A stretch of DNA of 64,000 nt from Mycolicibacter nonchromogenicus (GTDB lineage: Bacteria > Actinomycetota > Actinomycetes > Mycobacteriales > Mycobacteriaceae), in NCBI RefSeq assembly GCF_002101775.1, contig NZ_LQPI01000053.1, forward strand, positions 1 to 64,000, given 5' to 3'. Each line of letters begins with the position of its first letter. The first letter of the stretch is position 1. Both the position numbers and the translations under genes were made by a program. Shown here piece after piece: positions 1 to 7,558 of this stretch. The notes beneath the pieces were generated by a model. The model saw nothing but the letters and a program-made list of their open reading frames with translations, was not told where the DNA came from and searched no databases.

Positions 1-7
1 AGATCAC

Positions 8-78
8 CCATCCAATCTGATTGGGTGGCCTACTTTTCAACCGTCGCGACTGGCCGGGTTCTCAACCGTCGTTAACAC
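8..78. mobile_element. Putative IS21-type insertion sequence end
   Basis: Two near-identical blocks, TGGCC followed by a short gap and then CAACCGTCG, occur at 26-46 and 51-71, 25 bp apart. The block ends at GTTAACA, so on the minus strand the outer end reads TGTTAACGACGGTTGAGAA. Repeated subterminal blocks next to a TGT end are typical of IS21-family elements. A hairpin CCAAT-ctg-ATTGG (12-24) lies just inside. No transposase is visible; the body of the element would lie left of the window. The family assignment rests on terminus architecture only. Confidence 0.4.
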
Positions 79-99
79 GATCTGTGTTGTGCACCCGCC

Positions 100-504
100 G
101 TGCTGGCCGCCGCATACGGCCACGCAAGGTTGTATCGCGACTTCCACGACGCTGCACGCTTCGCTGTCAAAGACGCCACCCGGATCCTGCGGTGGTGGGC
201 CATCTCAGGCTCCGGGGCGCTGTCGGGGCACCCCACCGACGTCGACGCCTACATCACCGCCTATCCCGACCTGATCGACCTGGCCGGCATCCTCGCCGAT
301 GCGCGACAGCACATCTGGAGCCCCAATGCGGCGAGGCTGCCACGCAGTCGTACTGGGGAGGCTGTCTACACCCGCTGCGCCCAACGATTTCCGCAACATC
401 GCGACCGCACCGGGCCCGTCGAGCAGTGGATCTATGACCAGCAACTGATCGCCGAACGCCGCAGCCTGGCCACAGGGACCGATGCTCAAATCAGCAGATG
501 TTAG
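100..504 (+). CDS. Hypothetical protein fragment next to an IS end
   Basis: An open frame of about 134 codons starts at a GTG and is open upstream to an in-frame TAA at 73-75 inside the presumed IS end. Codon use is strongly GC3-biased over roughly residues 1-80, which looks like real coding sequence, and becomes less convincing afterwards; an alternative frame is also open there, so a frameshift is possible. I recognise no domain. It may be the 3' part of a gene whose 5' end was removed by the IS insertion. The 114 bp between this frame and arsR holds nothing I can identify. Confidence 0.3.
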   Translation: MLAAAYGHARLYRDFHDAARFAVKDATRILRWWAISGSGALSGHPTDVDAYITAYPDLIDLAGILADARQHIWSPNAARLPRSRTGEAVYTRCAQRFPQHRDRTGPVEQWIYDQQLIAERRSLATGTDAQISRC

Positions 505-618
505 TCGGCTGGGACCGTCGATGCCTGGTGGTTGTCGAGGGCGCGCTACGCACGGGCTTCAAACCTGCTGCGGACGATCACTGCCGCACGGACCTGTCTG
601 CGGCGCAGGGTCTGTAAC

Positions 619-993
619 TCAGTGACGACCAGCGCGGGCGAATACCCCAGCCAGCGCCTCCAGGGCGGCGGGCACCAGCCGGTAATAGGCCCATTTGCCG
701 CGCTGTGTTCTTTCCAGCAAGCCAGCTTCGACCAGGGTCTTGAGGTGGTGTGACACCGTCGGTTGAGTCAGGCCCACCGGGGCGGTCAGGTCGCACACGC
801 AGGCCTCGGCACCCTCATAGCCCGCGATCAGCGATACCAGCCGCAGCCGGGTCGGCTCAGCCACTGCCTTGAGCACCCCCGCCAGCCGCTCGGCGGTCGC
901 TGTGTCCAACACGCCCTCTGTGAGCGGGCTGCAGCACGCTGCCACGTCGGCCGCCAGCAGCGGGACGGTAGTGGACGTGGTGACAGCGGGCAT
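619..993 (-). CDS. arsR: ArsR-family arsenite-responsive repressor
   Basis: A 124-residue ArsR/SmtB winged-helix repressor. The recognition helix region reads LTQPTVSHHLKTL (about residues 75-87), followed by the wing RTQRGKWAYYRL. Candidate As(III) ligands are the adjacent Cys20-Cys21 near the N-terminus and Cys65/Cys67 in ACVCDLT. The N-terminal Cys pair recalls the Corynebacterium glutamicum ArsR site, while CVCDL recalls the classical alpha3 site, so both site types may be present. The ATG at 993 is preferred to an upstream start because the extra 18 residues would run into the divergent operator region. It is divergent from arsM-acr3-arsC and is expected to repress that operon and itself until arsenite binds. 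Confidence 0.93.
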   Translation of the reverse strand: MPAVTTSTTVPLLAADVAACCSPLTEGVLDTATAERLAGVLKAVAEPTRLRLVSLIAGYEGAEACVCDLTAPVGLTQPTVSHHLKTLVEAGLLERTQRGKWAYYRLVPAALEALAGVFARAGRH

Positions 994-1002
994 GATCACA
1001 GT

Positions 1003-1046
1003 ATGCCATATGCATTGACAGTCATCGATGGGTCGTGCAGACTGCA
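1003..1046. promoter_or_regulatory. Divergent ars operator-promoter region
   Basis: Between arsR and arsM lies an interrupted palindrome ATGC-CATAT-GCAT (1003-1015) that abuts a perfect TTGACA (1015-1020). A second palindrome, TGCAG-A-CTGCA, is at 1036-1046, around where a -10 for the arsM promoter would fall. Symmetric elements overlapping the -35 fit ArsR repression of the plus-strand operon. Which palindrome is bound is inference. Confidence 0.5.
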
Positions 1047-1082
1047 CCCATAGACATCTGTCGATGAATGGAAGTGAGACGA

Positions 1083-1874
1083 ATGACCACCGAACACAAC
1101 GAGTTACGTGATCAGGTGCGGGCGAGCTACGGTGCCGCCGCCGACGCGGTGCGCAGTGGCGACACCAACAGCGACGTGCTGAGCGCAGCGAGCTGCTGCG
1201 GGTCCAGCGATTCGGCCGATGTCGGTGTCATCTTCGGCGCCGGCCTCTACGGTTCCGATGAGCACTCCGAGCTGCCCATCACGGCCGTTGAGGCCAGCCT
1301 GGGCTGCGGCAACCCGACCGCGGTCGCCGACCTGCGCCCGGGCGAACGAGTACTCGACCTGGGGTCTGGTGGCGGCATCGACGTGCTTCTCTCGGCACGT
1401 CGGGTCGGCCCGCAGGGGTTCGCGTACGGCGTCGACATGACCGACGAAATGCTCGCCCTGGCCGAGGAGAACAAGATCAAGGCCGGCGCCACCAACGTCG
1501 AGTTCCGCAAGGGCACCATCGAGGACATCCCGCTGCCGGACTGCGCCGTCGACGTGGTGATCTCCAACTGCGTGATCAACCTATCGGCCGACAAACCGGC
1601 CGTGCTTGCTGAGATGTTCCGGGTACTGGTTCCCGGCGGACGGATCGGGATCTCCGACGTTGTCGCCGAAGACCACCTCAGCGCGGCTGAGCGCGCCGAA
1701 CGCGGCTCCTACGTCGGCTGCATCGCCGGGGCACTGTCACGGCAGGAGTACCTCGACGGGCTGGCCGCAGTCGGATTCACCTACGCCACTGTCGAGTTCA
1801 CTCACGAAATCGCCGAAGGAATGCACGGCGCGATCGTCCGCGCCACCAAAGCCGACGCAAGGTGCTGCGGATGA
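1083..1874 (+). CDS. arsM: Arsenite S-adenosylmethionine methyltransferase ArsM
   Basis: A 263-residue class I SAM-dependent methyltransferase. The SAM motif VLDLGSGGGIDVL is at about residues 90-102 and VDMTDEML follows. The three cysteines known to coordinate As(III) in ArsM enzymes match Cys75 (LGCGN), Cys163 (SNCVINL) and Cys213 (VGCIAGAL). Extra Cys pairs occur at 38-39 and at the C-terminus (RCCG). The ATG at 1083 is chosen over the in-frame ATG at 1068 because it has a GGAAGTGAG ribosome-binding site at good spacing. It converts arsenite to methylated, partly volatile species in the cytoplasm. First gene of the plus-strand ars operon; its TGA overlaps the ATG of acr3. Confidence 0.95.
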   Translation: MTTEHNELRDQVRASYGAAADAVRSGDTNSDVLSAASCCGSSDSADVGVIFGAGLYGSDEHSELPITAVEASLGCGNPTAVADLRPGERVLDLGSGGGIDVLLSARRVGPQGFAYGVDMTDEMLALAEENKIKAGATNVEFRKGTIEDIPLPDCAVDVVISNCVINLSADKPAVLAEMFRVLVPGGRIGISDVVAEDHLSAAERAERGSYVGCIAGALSRQEYLDGLAAVGFTYATVEFTHEIAEGMHGAIVRATKADARCCG

Positions 1875-2983
1875 GCGACACCGCCATAGTGACTGCTGCA
1901 TCCGCAGTGGCCGCCAAAATGTCGACACTGGACCGGTTTTTGCCGGTGTGGATCGGGCTAGCGATGGCCGCAGGCCTGACGCTGGGGCGGGTGGTGCCCG
2001 GCCTGGGCGAAGCGCTGGGCGCCGTTGAGATCGATGGGATCTCGTTGCCGATCGCGCTCGGACTGCTGGTGATGATGTACCCGCCGCTGGCCAAGGTCCG
2101 CTACGACCGACTAGGCGAGGTCACCGCTGACCGCAAACTGCTGGTGTCCTCGCTGGTGTTGAACTGGCTGGTCGGGCCGGCGTTGATGTTCGCGCTGGCG
2201 TGGACGCTGTTGCCCGATCTGCCCGAATATCGCACCGGGTTGATCATTGTCGGGTTGGCCCGTTGCATCGCCATGGTCATCATCTGGAATGACCTGGCGT
2301 GCGGGGACCGCGAAGCCGCCGCGGTGTTGGTCGCCTTGAACTCGGTCTTCCAGGTTGTCATGTTCGCCGTACTGGGCTGGTTCTATCTGTCGGTGCTGCC
2401 CGGCTGGCTGGGCTTGCCGCAGAGCGGGATCGACGTTTCCGTGTGGCAGATCGCCAAGTCCGTGCTGATCTTCCTCGGCATTCCACTGCTGGCCGGGTAT
2501 TTGTCTCGCCGCTTCGGCGAACGCGCCAAAGGCCGCGATTGGTATGACTCGCGGTTCCTGCCCCGCATCGGCCCCTGGGCACTGTATGGGTTGCTGTTCA
2601 CCATCGTCATCCTGTTCGCCCTGCAGGGCCATCAAATCACCTCCCGACCAGGGGATGTGGCCCGAATCGCGGTGCCATTGCTGGCCTACTTCGCTATCAT
2701 GTGGGCAAGCGGCTACCTGCTCGGCGCTGCCCTAAAAATCGGCTACCCGCGCACCACCACACTGGCGTTCACCGCCGCCGGCAACAACTTCGAACTCGCG
2801 ATCGCGGTGGCGATCGCCACCTACGGCGTCACCTCCGGGCAAGCCTTGGCTGGGGTCGTGGGACCGCTCATCGAAGTACCAGTGCTGGTCGGTCTGATCT
2901 ACGTCTCCTTGGCCCTGCGCCGACGCTTCACCCAAATCGTGGCACCCTCGCTGCCGGCGCCGGCCAGGCAGGACCAACGATGA
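1871..2983 (+). CDS. acr3: ACR3-family arsenite efflux permease
   Basis: A 370-residue polytopic membrane protein of the ACR3 (bile/arsenite/riboflavin transporter) superfamily with about ten hydrophobic segments. The conserved Cys needed for transport is in LARCIAMVIIWNDLACGD, and the conserved Glu lies in AAGNNFELAIAVAIATYG near the C-terminus. The start is the ATG at 1871, whose ATGA overlaps the arsM stop, indicating translational coupling; the GTG-like start upstream at 1862 is unnecessary. It exports As(III) across the inner membrane using the proton motive force. It is followed by arsC through another ATGA overlap. Confidence 0.95.
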   Translation: MSDTAIVTAASAVAAKMSTLDRFLPVWIGLAMAAGLTLGRVVPGLGEALGAVEIDGISLPIALGLLVMMYPPLAKVRYDRLGEVTADRKLLVSSLVLNWLVGPALMFALAWTLLPDLPEYRTGLIIVGLARCIAMVIIWNDLACGDREAAAVLVALNSVFQVVMFAVLGWFYLSVLPGWLGLPQSGIDVSVWQIAKSVLIFLGIPLLAGYLSRRFGERAKGRDWYDSRFLPRIGPWALYGLLFTIVILFALQGHQITSRPGDVARIAVPLLAYFAIMWASGYLLGAALKIGYPRTTTLAFTAAGNNFELAIAVAIATYGVTSGQALAGVVGPLIEVPVLVGLIYVSLALRRRFTQIVAPSLPAPARQDQR

Positions 2984-3420
2984 CTGACCAGGCCGTCCCC
3001 ACCGTGCTGTTCGTCTGCGTCGGCAACGCGGGTAAATCCGTGATGGCACAAGCCCTCATGCGCCATAGCGCCGGGTCGCGGGTCAATGCGCTCTCCGCGG
3101 GCACCCACGCCAAGACCGGTGTCAACCCACTGTCCGCAGAAGTCATCAACGAAATCGGTGTCGACATCACCGGCCACCAACCGACCCAGCTGACCGACAG
3201 CTTGATCCAGTCTGCCGACCTCGTGGTGGTCCTCGGAACCGAAGCCCAACTCGACCCCACCGTCACCACCCCGGTCGAAACCTGGGAAACCGACGAGCCC
3301 TCCCACCGCGGCATCGAGGGAATTGAACGTATGCGCCTCGTCCGCGACGACATTGCCAACCGTATCCAGGACCTGATCACCAAACTCGTGCCCAACGACA
3401 CGAAACCATCGCCGGCATAG
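2980..3420 (+). CDS. arsC: Mycothiol-type arsenate reductase ArsC
   Basis: A 146-residue protein of the low-molecular-weight phosphatase fold that reduces As(V) to As(III) for ArsM and Acr3. The active-site loop is VCVGNAGKSVMAQ: Cys-X5-Lys-Ser, not the usual Cys-X5-Arg-Ser of thioredoxin-linked ArsC. The same CVGN-GKS loop and the C-terminal ERMRLVRDDI segment are, as I recall, seen in the Corynebacterium ArsC1/ArsC2 enzymes that form an arseno-mycothiol adduct and use mycoredoxin. A mycothiol-dependent mechanism is therefore likely but inferred. The start overlaps the acr3 stop (ATGA), so the three genes are coupled. Confidence 0.93.
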   Translation: MTDQAVPTVLFVCVGNAGKSVMAQALMRHSAGSRVNALSAGTHAKTGVNPLSAEVINEIGVDITGHQPTQLTDSLIQSADLVVVLGTEAQLDPTVTTPVETWETDEPSHRGIEGIERMRLVRDDIANRIQDLITKLVPNDTKPSPA

Positions 3421-3457
3421 GTAATGCCGCCAACCAGGCCACCGCTACAAGCCGGTC

Positions 3458-3513
3458 TGCCTCAGATCAGGTGACAAAACCGACCCACCGGGATTGTCAC
3501 CTGATCTGAGGCA
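3458..3513. repeat. 20-bp perfect inverted repeat after the ars operon
   Basis: The arm TGCCTCAGATCAGGTGACAA (3458-3477) is repeated exactly in reverse complement at 3494-3513, with a 16-nt loop. It lies between arsC and a convergent minus-strand frame. It could be a strong bidirectional terminator or a minimal palindromic mobile element; I see no T-tract and no clear target duplication. Confidence 0.85.
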
Positions 3514-3520
3514 CCGCAGG

Positions 3521-3793
3521 TCAAGCGGCCACGGGCGCCTCAGGTAGAACGACAACGGACATGAGGATGCCGGAGCCGGCGCGGCGAGAGTGGAACCTGA
3601 ATTTCGCGACGACGTTCGGGGTCCCGGCGCCCGCGATCTGTAGGCGCCGATTGACCGGCACTCCCCCTTCGTCAGGCGTATCGTCACAATACGTCACAGT
3701 GACGAATTGCTTTGTAGGCCTGCACAGTTCGGGCTGACATCGGAAATGCTCGACTTGAAGCACTTCACCGCGGCGTCTCGCCGGATCTGTCAT
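3521..3793 (-). CDS. Small hypothetical protein
   Basis: A 90-residue frame if it begins at the ATG at 3793, which overlaps the 3' end of the antiporter gene by 29 bp; shorter GTG starts inside it are possible. The C-terminal half (FVTVTYCDDTPDEGG then NRRLQIAGAGTP and KFRFHSRRAG) reads like a short beta-rich protein with plausible codon use. I recognise no family. It is co-directional with and downstream of the antiporter gene, and its stop sits next to the large inverted repeat. Its reality is uncertain. Confidence 0.35.
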   Translation of the reverse strand: MTDPARRRGEVLQVEHFRCQPELCRPTKQFVTVTYCDDTPDEGGVPVNRRLQIAGAGTPNVVAKFRFHSRRAGSGILMSVVVLPEAPVAA

Positions 3794-5375
3794 CGGGGTC
3801 GTGTGCCGTGCTACCGCCCACCTGATCGGCCAACTCCAAACCCGCGCCCGCATAGACATTGAATGCGATGTCGACACCGTGCTCTTTGGCCCACTGGACC
3901 TCGTCGTCGTACCTGGCGACCGCGGCGACTTTGCCGCCGAATCCCGACTCACGCAGACACGCGAGCGCGGTCACGTTGGCGCCGTGACGCGGCATGGCCA
4001 GCACGGCGATGCGTACCGACTCCGAATTCCGCAACCGATGCCAGAAGTCCAGATCTGTGGCATCACCTTCGATGACGCGCAGGCCGTCGGCCGCAAGTCG
4101 TTCGACGCGTGGTCCGTCGTAATCGACCCCGACCGCCCGTAATCCGTAGTGTCCGGTCAGTCGTTCATAAGCCGCGAATCCCACCCGGCCCATGCCGATC
4201 ACCACGACCTCTGCGTCGCCGGCGTCGGCAGGGCGTTCCTCCGGAACAAGGGTGCTCTCATCCTGCGCCGGCAGCCGCGCCGCGATCTTCTCGACCATCA
4301 GGTGCCCGCGACCGTTGACCAAAGCCGCGATGACGAAGCTCAATGCCACCGCAATCGACATCTCCACCAGCCATGCCGGTGCCAGCAGTCCGGCCGACAC
4401 GCCGACCGATACCACGATCAAGCCGAACTCCGAGTAGTTCATCAGGCTCAGCGCGGCGAGTAGTGAGGTGCGATACCGCAGCTTCATGCGCGACAGCAGC
4501 AGTACGTACCAGGTGCCCTTGAAGGGCAGCAGCAGCACCATCAACAGGGCGACACCCACGGTGGGCAGATCCGGCAGCCCGGTGAGGCCGATCGACACAA
4601 AGAATCCGACGAGCAGTAGTTCCTTGATGTGGAACAACGAGCGTGCCAGCTCGGACGACGCTGAATGCGACGCCAAGAGCACGCCGACGATCAGCGCTCC
4701 GAGATCGCCCTTCAGCCCCACCGCCGAGAACAACGCGTACCCGGGCACAAATGCCATCACAATGCCGAACAGCGATTGCATCTCACCGTGGCCCAACCGA
4801 CTCCAGATCCTGCGTGCGAATCGGGTCAGCGGCCACAGCAGCACCAACGCCAGCGCCCAGGGGCTGGGCAGGTGACCGCTGGTCGCGGTGAGGAAAACGA
4901 CCGCGACGATGTCCTGCATGACCAGGATGCCGATGGCGACGCGCCCGTACAGTGCGTGAGATTCGCCGCGCTCCTCGAGGACCTTGACTACGAATACCGT
5001 GCTGGAGAACGACAAGGCGAAGGCGAGCAGGGCGATGGTTCGCACACTCTGGCCGGACAGCATCGCGACGCCGGCCACGGCGGCCAGCCACAAGGCGATG
5101 CTGCCCAGGACAACGCTGACCATCATGTGCACCGTTGTCGTCAACCACACCTCACGTCGCAGCAGGATGCCGGCGTTCAGCTTGAGGCCGATTGCGAAAA
5201 GCAGCAGCGTGACACCTAGATCGGCCAGCACATCTAACTGCGGCACGTGCTCGACGTGGAGGGCGTTGATGACGAAACCCGCCGTCAGGAACCCCACCAG
5301 AGGTGGCAGGCGCAGCGCCATCGCCAGCCCGCCGAGACCGAACGTGATGATGAGATAGATGGTGACTACTGTCAC
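3765..5375 (-). CDS. CPA2-family K+/H+ (Na+/H+) antiporter with RCK/TrkA-N domain
   Basis: A 536-residue protein. Residues 1 to about 370 form roughly twelve hydrophobic segments of the CPA2 monovalent cation:proton antiporter fold (KefB/KefC-like), with the typical LLLFAIGLKLN and FSSTVFVVKVL stretches. After a linker, residues from about 390 carry a TrkA-N/RCK Rossmann domain starting VVVIGMGRVGFAAYERL and continuing VGVDYDGPRVERL, which should bind a nucleotide and gate transport. The start is a GTG at 5375. It probably exchanges K+ or Na+ for protons for pH or electrophile stress. It stands alone, divergent from the hemerythrin gene. Confidence 0.88.
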   Translation of the reverse strand: MTVVTIYLIITFGLGGLAMALRLPPLVGFLTAGFVINALHVEHVPQLDVLADLGVTLLLFAIGLKLNAGILLRREVWLTTTVHMMVSVVLGSIALWLAAVAGVAMLSGQSVRTIALLAFALSFSSTVFVVKVLEERGESHALYGRVAIGILVMQDIVAVVFLTATSGHLPSPWALALVLLWPLTRFARRIWSRLGHGEMQSLFGIVMAFVPGYALFSAVGLKGDLGALIVGVLLASHSASSELARSLFHIKELLLVGFFVSIGLTGLPDLPTVGVALLMVLLLPFKGTWYVLLLSRMKLRYRTSLLAALSLMNYSEFGLIVVSVGVSAGLLAPAWLVEMSIAVALSFVIAALVNGRGHLMVEKIAARLPAQDESTLVPEERPADAGDAEVVVIGMGRVGFAAYERLTGHYGLRAVGVDYDGPRVERLAADGLRVIEGDATDLDFWHRLRNSESVRIAVLAMPRHGANVTALACLRESGFGGKVAAVARYDDEVQWAKEHGVDIAFNVYAGAGLELADQVGGSTAHDPDDRSGETPR

Positions 5376-5504
5376 GCGCGGCCCCTCGCTTTAGGTGTCA
5401 TGGTTCTCCCAGTATCCCGGCAGCCGGCGGAGTCTTCGTCGGAGAGTCCTCACCGACTCCCGAAGGCAGCGGCTCGCTGAATCACCTGTGCAGGCCCGAG
5501 TGAC

Positions 5505-5529
5505 GTTTGACGCGCAGGAATTGGGGTAC
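5505..5529 (+). promoter_or_regulatory. Candidate SigF-type promoter for the hemerythrin gene
   Basis: GTTT at 5505-5508 and GGGTAC at 5524-5529 are separated by 15 nt. This closely matches the mycobacterial SigF pattern GTTT-N15-17-GGGTAT/C. It lies 57 bp upstream of the hemerythrin start, a sensible distance. This is a sequence match only. Confidence 0.45.
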
Positions 5530-5585
5530 CCACGACTGCCGGTCGGCGTGGGCGGAAGGCGGCCCATCGGAGAGAAAGAGTTGCC

Positions 5586-6044
5586 ATGGCGGACAACATT
5601 TTCGAGGCACTGCGGGAAAGCCACCAGATCCAACGGTCGTTGTGTGACAAGTTGCTGCGATCTGCGCCGCACACCGAGGAACGCGTCGCGCTGTTCACCG
5701 AACTGCGGGTGGAACTGGCGGCGCACGCCGCCGCCGAGGAGCGCTACCTCTATGCGCCTGTTCTCATGGCCGACGCCGGGTTGAATTCCTCACGCCATGC
5801 TCTGCACGAGCATCATGAGATCGACGAGCTCATCGAAGAGCTGCAAGTCGTCGACAAGAGCCGGGCCGGGTGGCTGAATCGGGCTCGGAAGTTGTCCGAG
5901 CAGGTTGATCATCACCTGAGTGAAGAAGAGAAGAAGTTCTTCCAAGTCTCTGGATCGATCCTCTCCGACGCGCAAAAACAGCGACTGGCCGGTCAGTATC
6001 GCCGCGATTACGCGCGGATGCGTAAGGTGCTCAACGGCGGCTGA
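5586..6044 (+). CDS. Hemerythrin HHE cation-binding domain protein
   Basis: A 152-residue all-helical protein with the hemerythrin-like ligand set for a di-iron site: RESHQIQ near residue 13, AAHAAAEERYLY at about 45-56, HALHEHHEIDEL at about 71-82 and QVDHHLSEEEKKFF at about 105-118. Such proteins bind O2, NO or peroxide and occur in mycobacterial stress regulons. It has a good ribosome-binding site (GAGAGAAAGAG) before ATG 5586 and a possible SigF promoter upstream. It converges on the CPBP protease gene through a shared hairpin. The actual ligand is unknown. Confidence 0.88.
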   Translation: MADNIFEALRESHQIQRSLCDKLLRSAPHTEERVALFTELRVELAAHAAAEERYLYAPVLMADAGLNSSRHALHEHHEIDELIEELQVVDKSRAGWLNRARKLSEQVDHHLSEEEKKFFQVSGSILSDAQKQRLAGQYRRDYARMRKVLNGG

Positions 6045-6070
6045 TCCAAGCCTGCAGAGGCCTGGATCAG
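6041..6070. terminator. Bidirectional hairpin overlapping both stop codons
   Basis: CTGATCCAAGCC (6041-6052) pairs with GGCCTGGATCAG (6059-6070) at 11 of 12 positions, with a 6-nt loop. The hairpin includes the TGA of the hemerythrin gene and the TGA of the converging CPBP gene. No T-tract, as is common in mycobacteria. Confidence 0.6.
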
Positions 6071-6753
6071 GCGGCAAACAGTGGCGGCAGCACCAGCATC
6101 ATGACCAACCCCCACACCAGATGAGTCAGAACCGGGGCCAGTACCCCACCGGTCGCGCGTCGCTCGAGGGCGCAGACGGTGCCCAGTACCACCGCAGCAA
6201 TGCCCAGCGCCGCGTTGCCTGACACCGAGGTCGCCACGGTATAGAGCACGGTCGAATACAGCAGTGGCCGAGTATGTCCCAGCGCGCTGTAGAGCGCTCC
6301 GCGGAAGAACAGTTCTTCGGCCACCCCGTTGAGCACGGTGACGACCACCAGCATTCCCAGGTGACCGTCGTGTGCGTAGCTCAGCACGCGCCCGATCGGC
6401 TCTGCGATCACCTCGATCTCGCGGGCACCCAGCGATCCCGCGATGAACACTGCCCCAAGCGCTCCGCCGATCCCCACGCCCATCAGGATCGGACGGCGTC
6501 GGCGACCCGGAGCACTGACCCAACCCAGCCGCAGCGGCCCCGACACCAGGGCGCCCCCACCCCACACCACCGCCATCGCCGTGGTCAGCCAGTAAAAGCT
6601 CGGATCGCCGGGAACGCGGGTCAAGGACACCCCGAGTAACGCTGCCCCCAATACCAACACCACAACCACGATTCTGCGGCGGCGGCGCTGTACGGCAGGC
6701 GGTTCGACCGGCTCGCTCGGCCCAGACCTAAAAGCTGAAATCAGCGATGCCAA
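6067..6753 (-). CDS. CPBP-family intramembrane metalloprotease
   Basis: A 228-residue membrane protein with about six to seven hydrophobic segments. The CPBP (Abi/CAAX-processing-like) motif 1 is VLNGVAEELFFRGALYS at about residues 140-156, with the paired Glu residues and the Arg. The later conserved segment AALGIAAVVLGTV and the distal His in LTHLVWGLV complete the proposed zinc site. The N-terminal 25 residues are cytosolic and basic. Substrates are unknown; bacterial members act in membrane proteolysis or bacteriocin-related roles. It converges with the hemerythrin gene and is single-gene in context. Confidence 0.85.
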   Translation of the reverse strand: MASLISAFRSGPSEPVEPPAVQRRRRRIVVVVLVLGAALLGVSLTRVPGDPSFYWLTTAMAVVWGGGALVSGPLRLGWVSAPGRRRRPILMGVGIGGALGAVFIAGSLGAREIEVIAEPIGRVLSYAHDGHLGMLVVVTVLNGVAEELFFRGALYSALGHTRPLLYSTVLYTVATSVSGNAALGIAAVVLGTVCALERRATGGVLAPVLTHLVWGLVMMLVLPPLFAA

Positions 6754-6918
6754 CGCAGCGCCCGTCGAGGTACCGGGCCGGGGAACGTACCGATCATGCT
6801 GCCCAGCCTATCCCGGCTGCTCCCGTACAAGATCGAACGCCACTAACATTGTGGCAATGCTGCGTAAAGTGAACGGCCGCTGCGCGTTTTGAGGGTTTTC
6901 GCCCAGGTTCTGTTCCGG

Positions 6919-7470
6919 CTAGATGTGCTCGATCAGGCGCGACCAGACCCCCCGAATCGATTCCACCACTTGGGGCGACTCCCCTGGTGGCGCACCGTTG
7001 AGATCCTTGGCCGGTAGCGACAGTTCGATGTCCTCGGGCACCTGCGCGCCGGCGATTGCGAGAGACTTGCGGGCATCCGAATGCGCCCACTGCCCGCCGT
7101 AGCGTCCCAGTGCAGAACCGATCACCGCTGCGGGCTTGCCCTTGAGCGCGCTGTTGCCATACGGGCGCGAGAGCCAGTCGATTGCGTTCTTGAGCACGCC
7201 GGGCAGGCCACCGTTGTACTCAGGTGTGACCACGAGCAAGGCGTCGCTGGTGCCCACCTCGGAGCGAAGCGCGTGCACCACGGGATCGGCTTCGGCAGTG
7301 TCGAGATCTTCGTTGTAGTGCGGCAACTCGCTCAGCCGGTCGAACAGGATCGGCTCGACATGCGCAGGCGCGTGAGTGATAGCCGTCGCCGCCAGTTGGC
7401 GATTGAGGGATCCGGACCGCAGACTGCCCACCAGGATGAGAGTTCGCACTTGGGAGATTTCCTGGGTCAT
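6919..7470 (-). CDS. NADPH-dependent FMN reductase family protein
   Basis: A 183-residue flavodoxin-fold protein. The FMN phosphate-binding loop is GSLRSGSLNRQLAATA (about residues 15-30) and the isoalloxazine-contact motif is VTPEYNGGLPGVLKNAIDW (about 80-98), both diagnostic of the NADPH-dependent FMN reductase family (chromate/quinone reductase type). It probably reduces FMN, quinones or metals with NAD(P)H in the cytosol. The 165 bp between it and the CPBP gene contains a small CCAC-GTGG hairpin and no gene. Confidence 0.87.
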   Translation of the reverse strand: MTQEISQVRTLILVGSLRSGSLNRQLAATAITHAPAHVEPILFDRLSELPHYNEDLDTAEADPVVHALRSEVGTSDALLVVTPEYNGGLPGVLKNAIDWLSRPYGNSALKGKPAAVIGSALGRYGGQWAHSDARKSLAIAGAQVPEDIELSLPAKDLNGAPPGESPQVVESIRGVWSRLIEHI

Positions 7471-7558
7471 AGGTAGCCTTCACTGTTGAGTTGATCTTGA
7501 TCGTAGCGTCCGTTCTGCACCGTGCGCTGACTCCCCCTGCGGCCCATGATCTCCCCGG

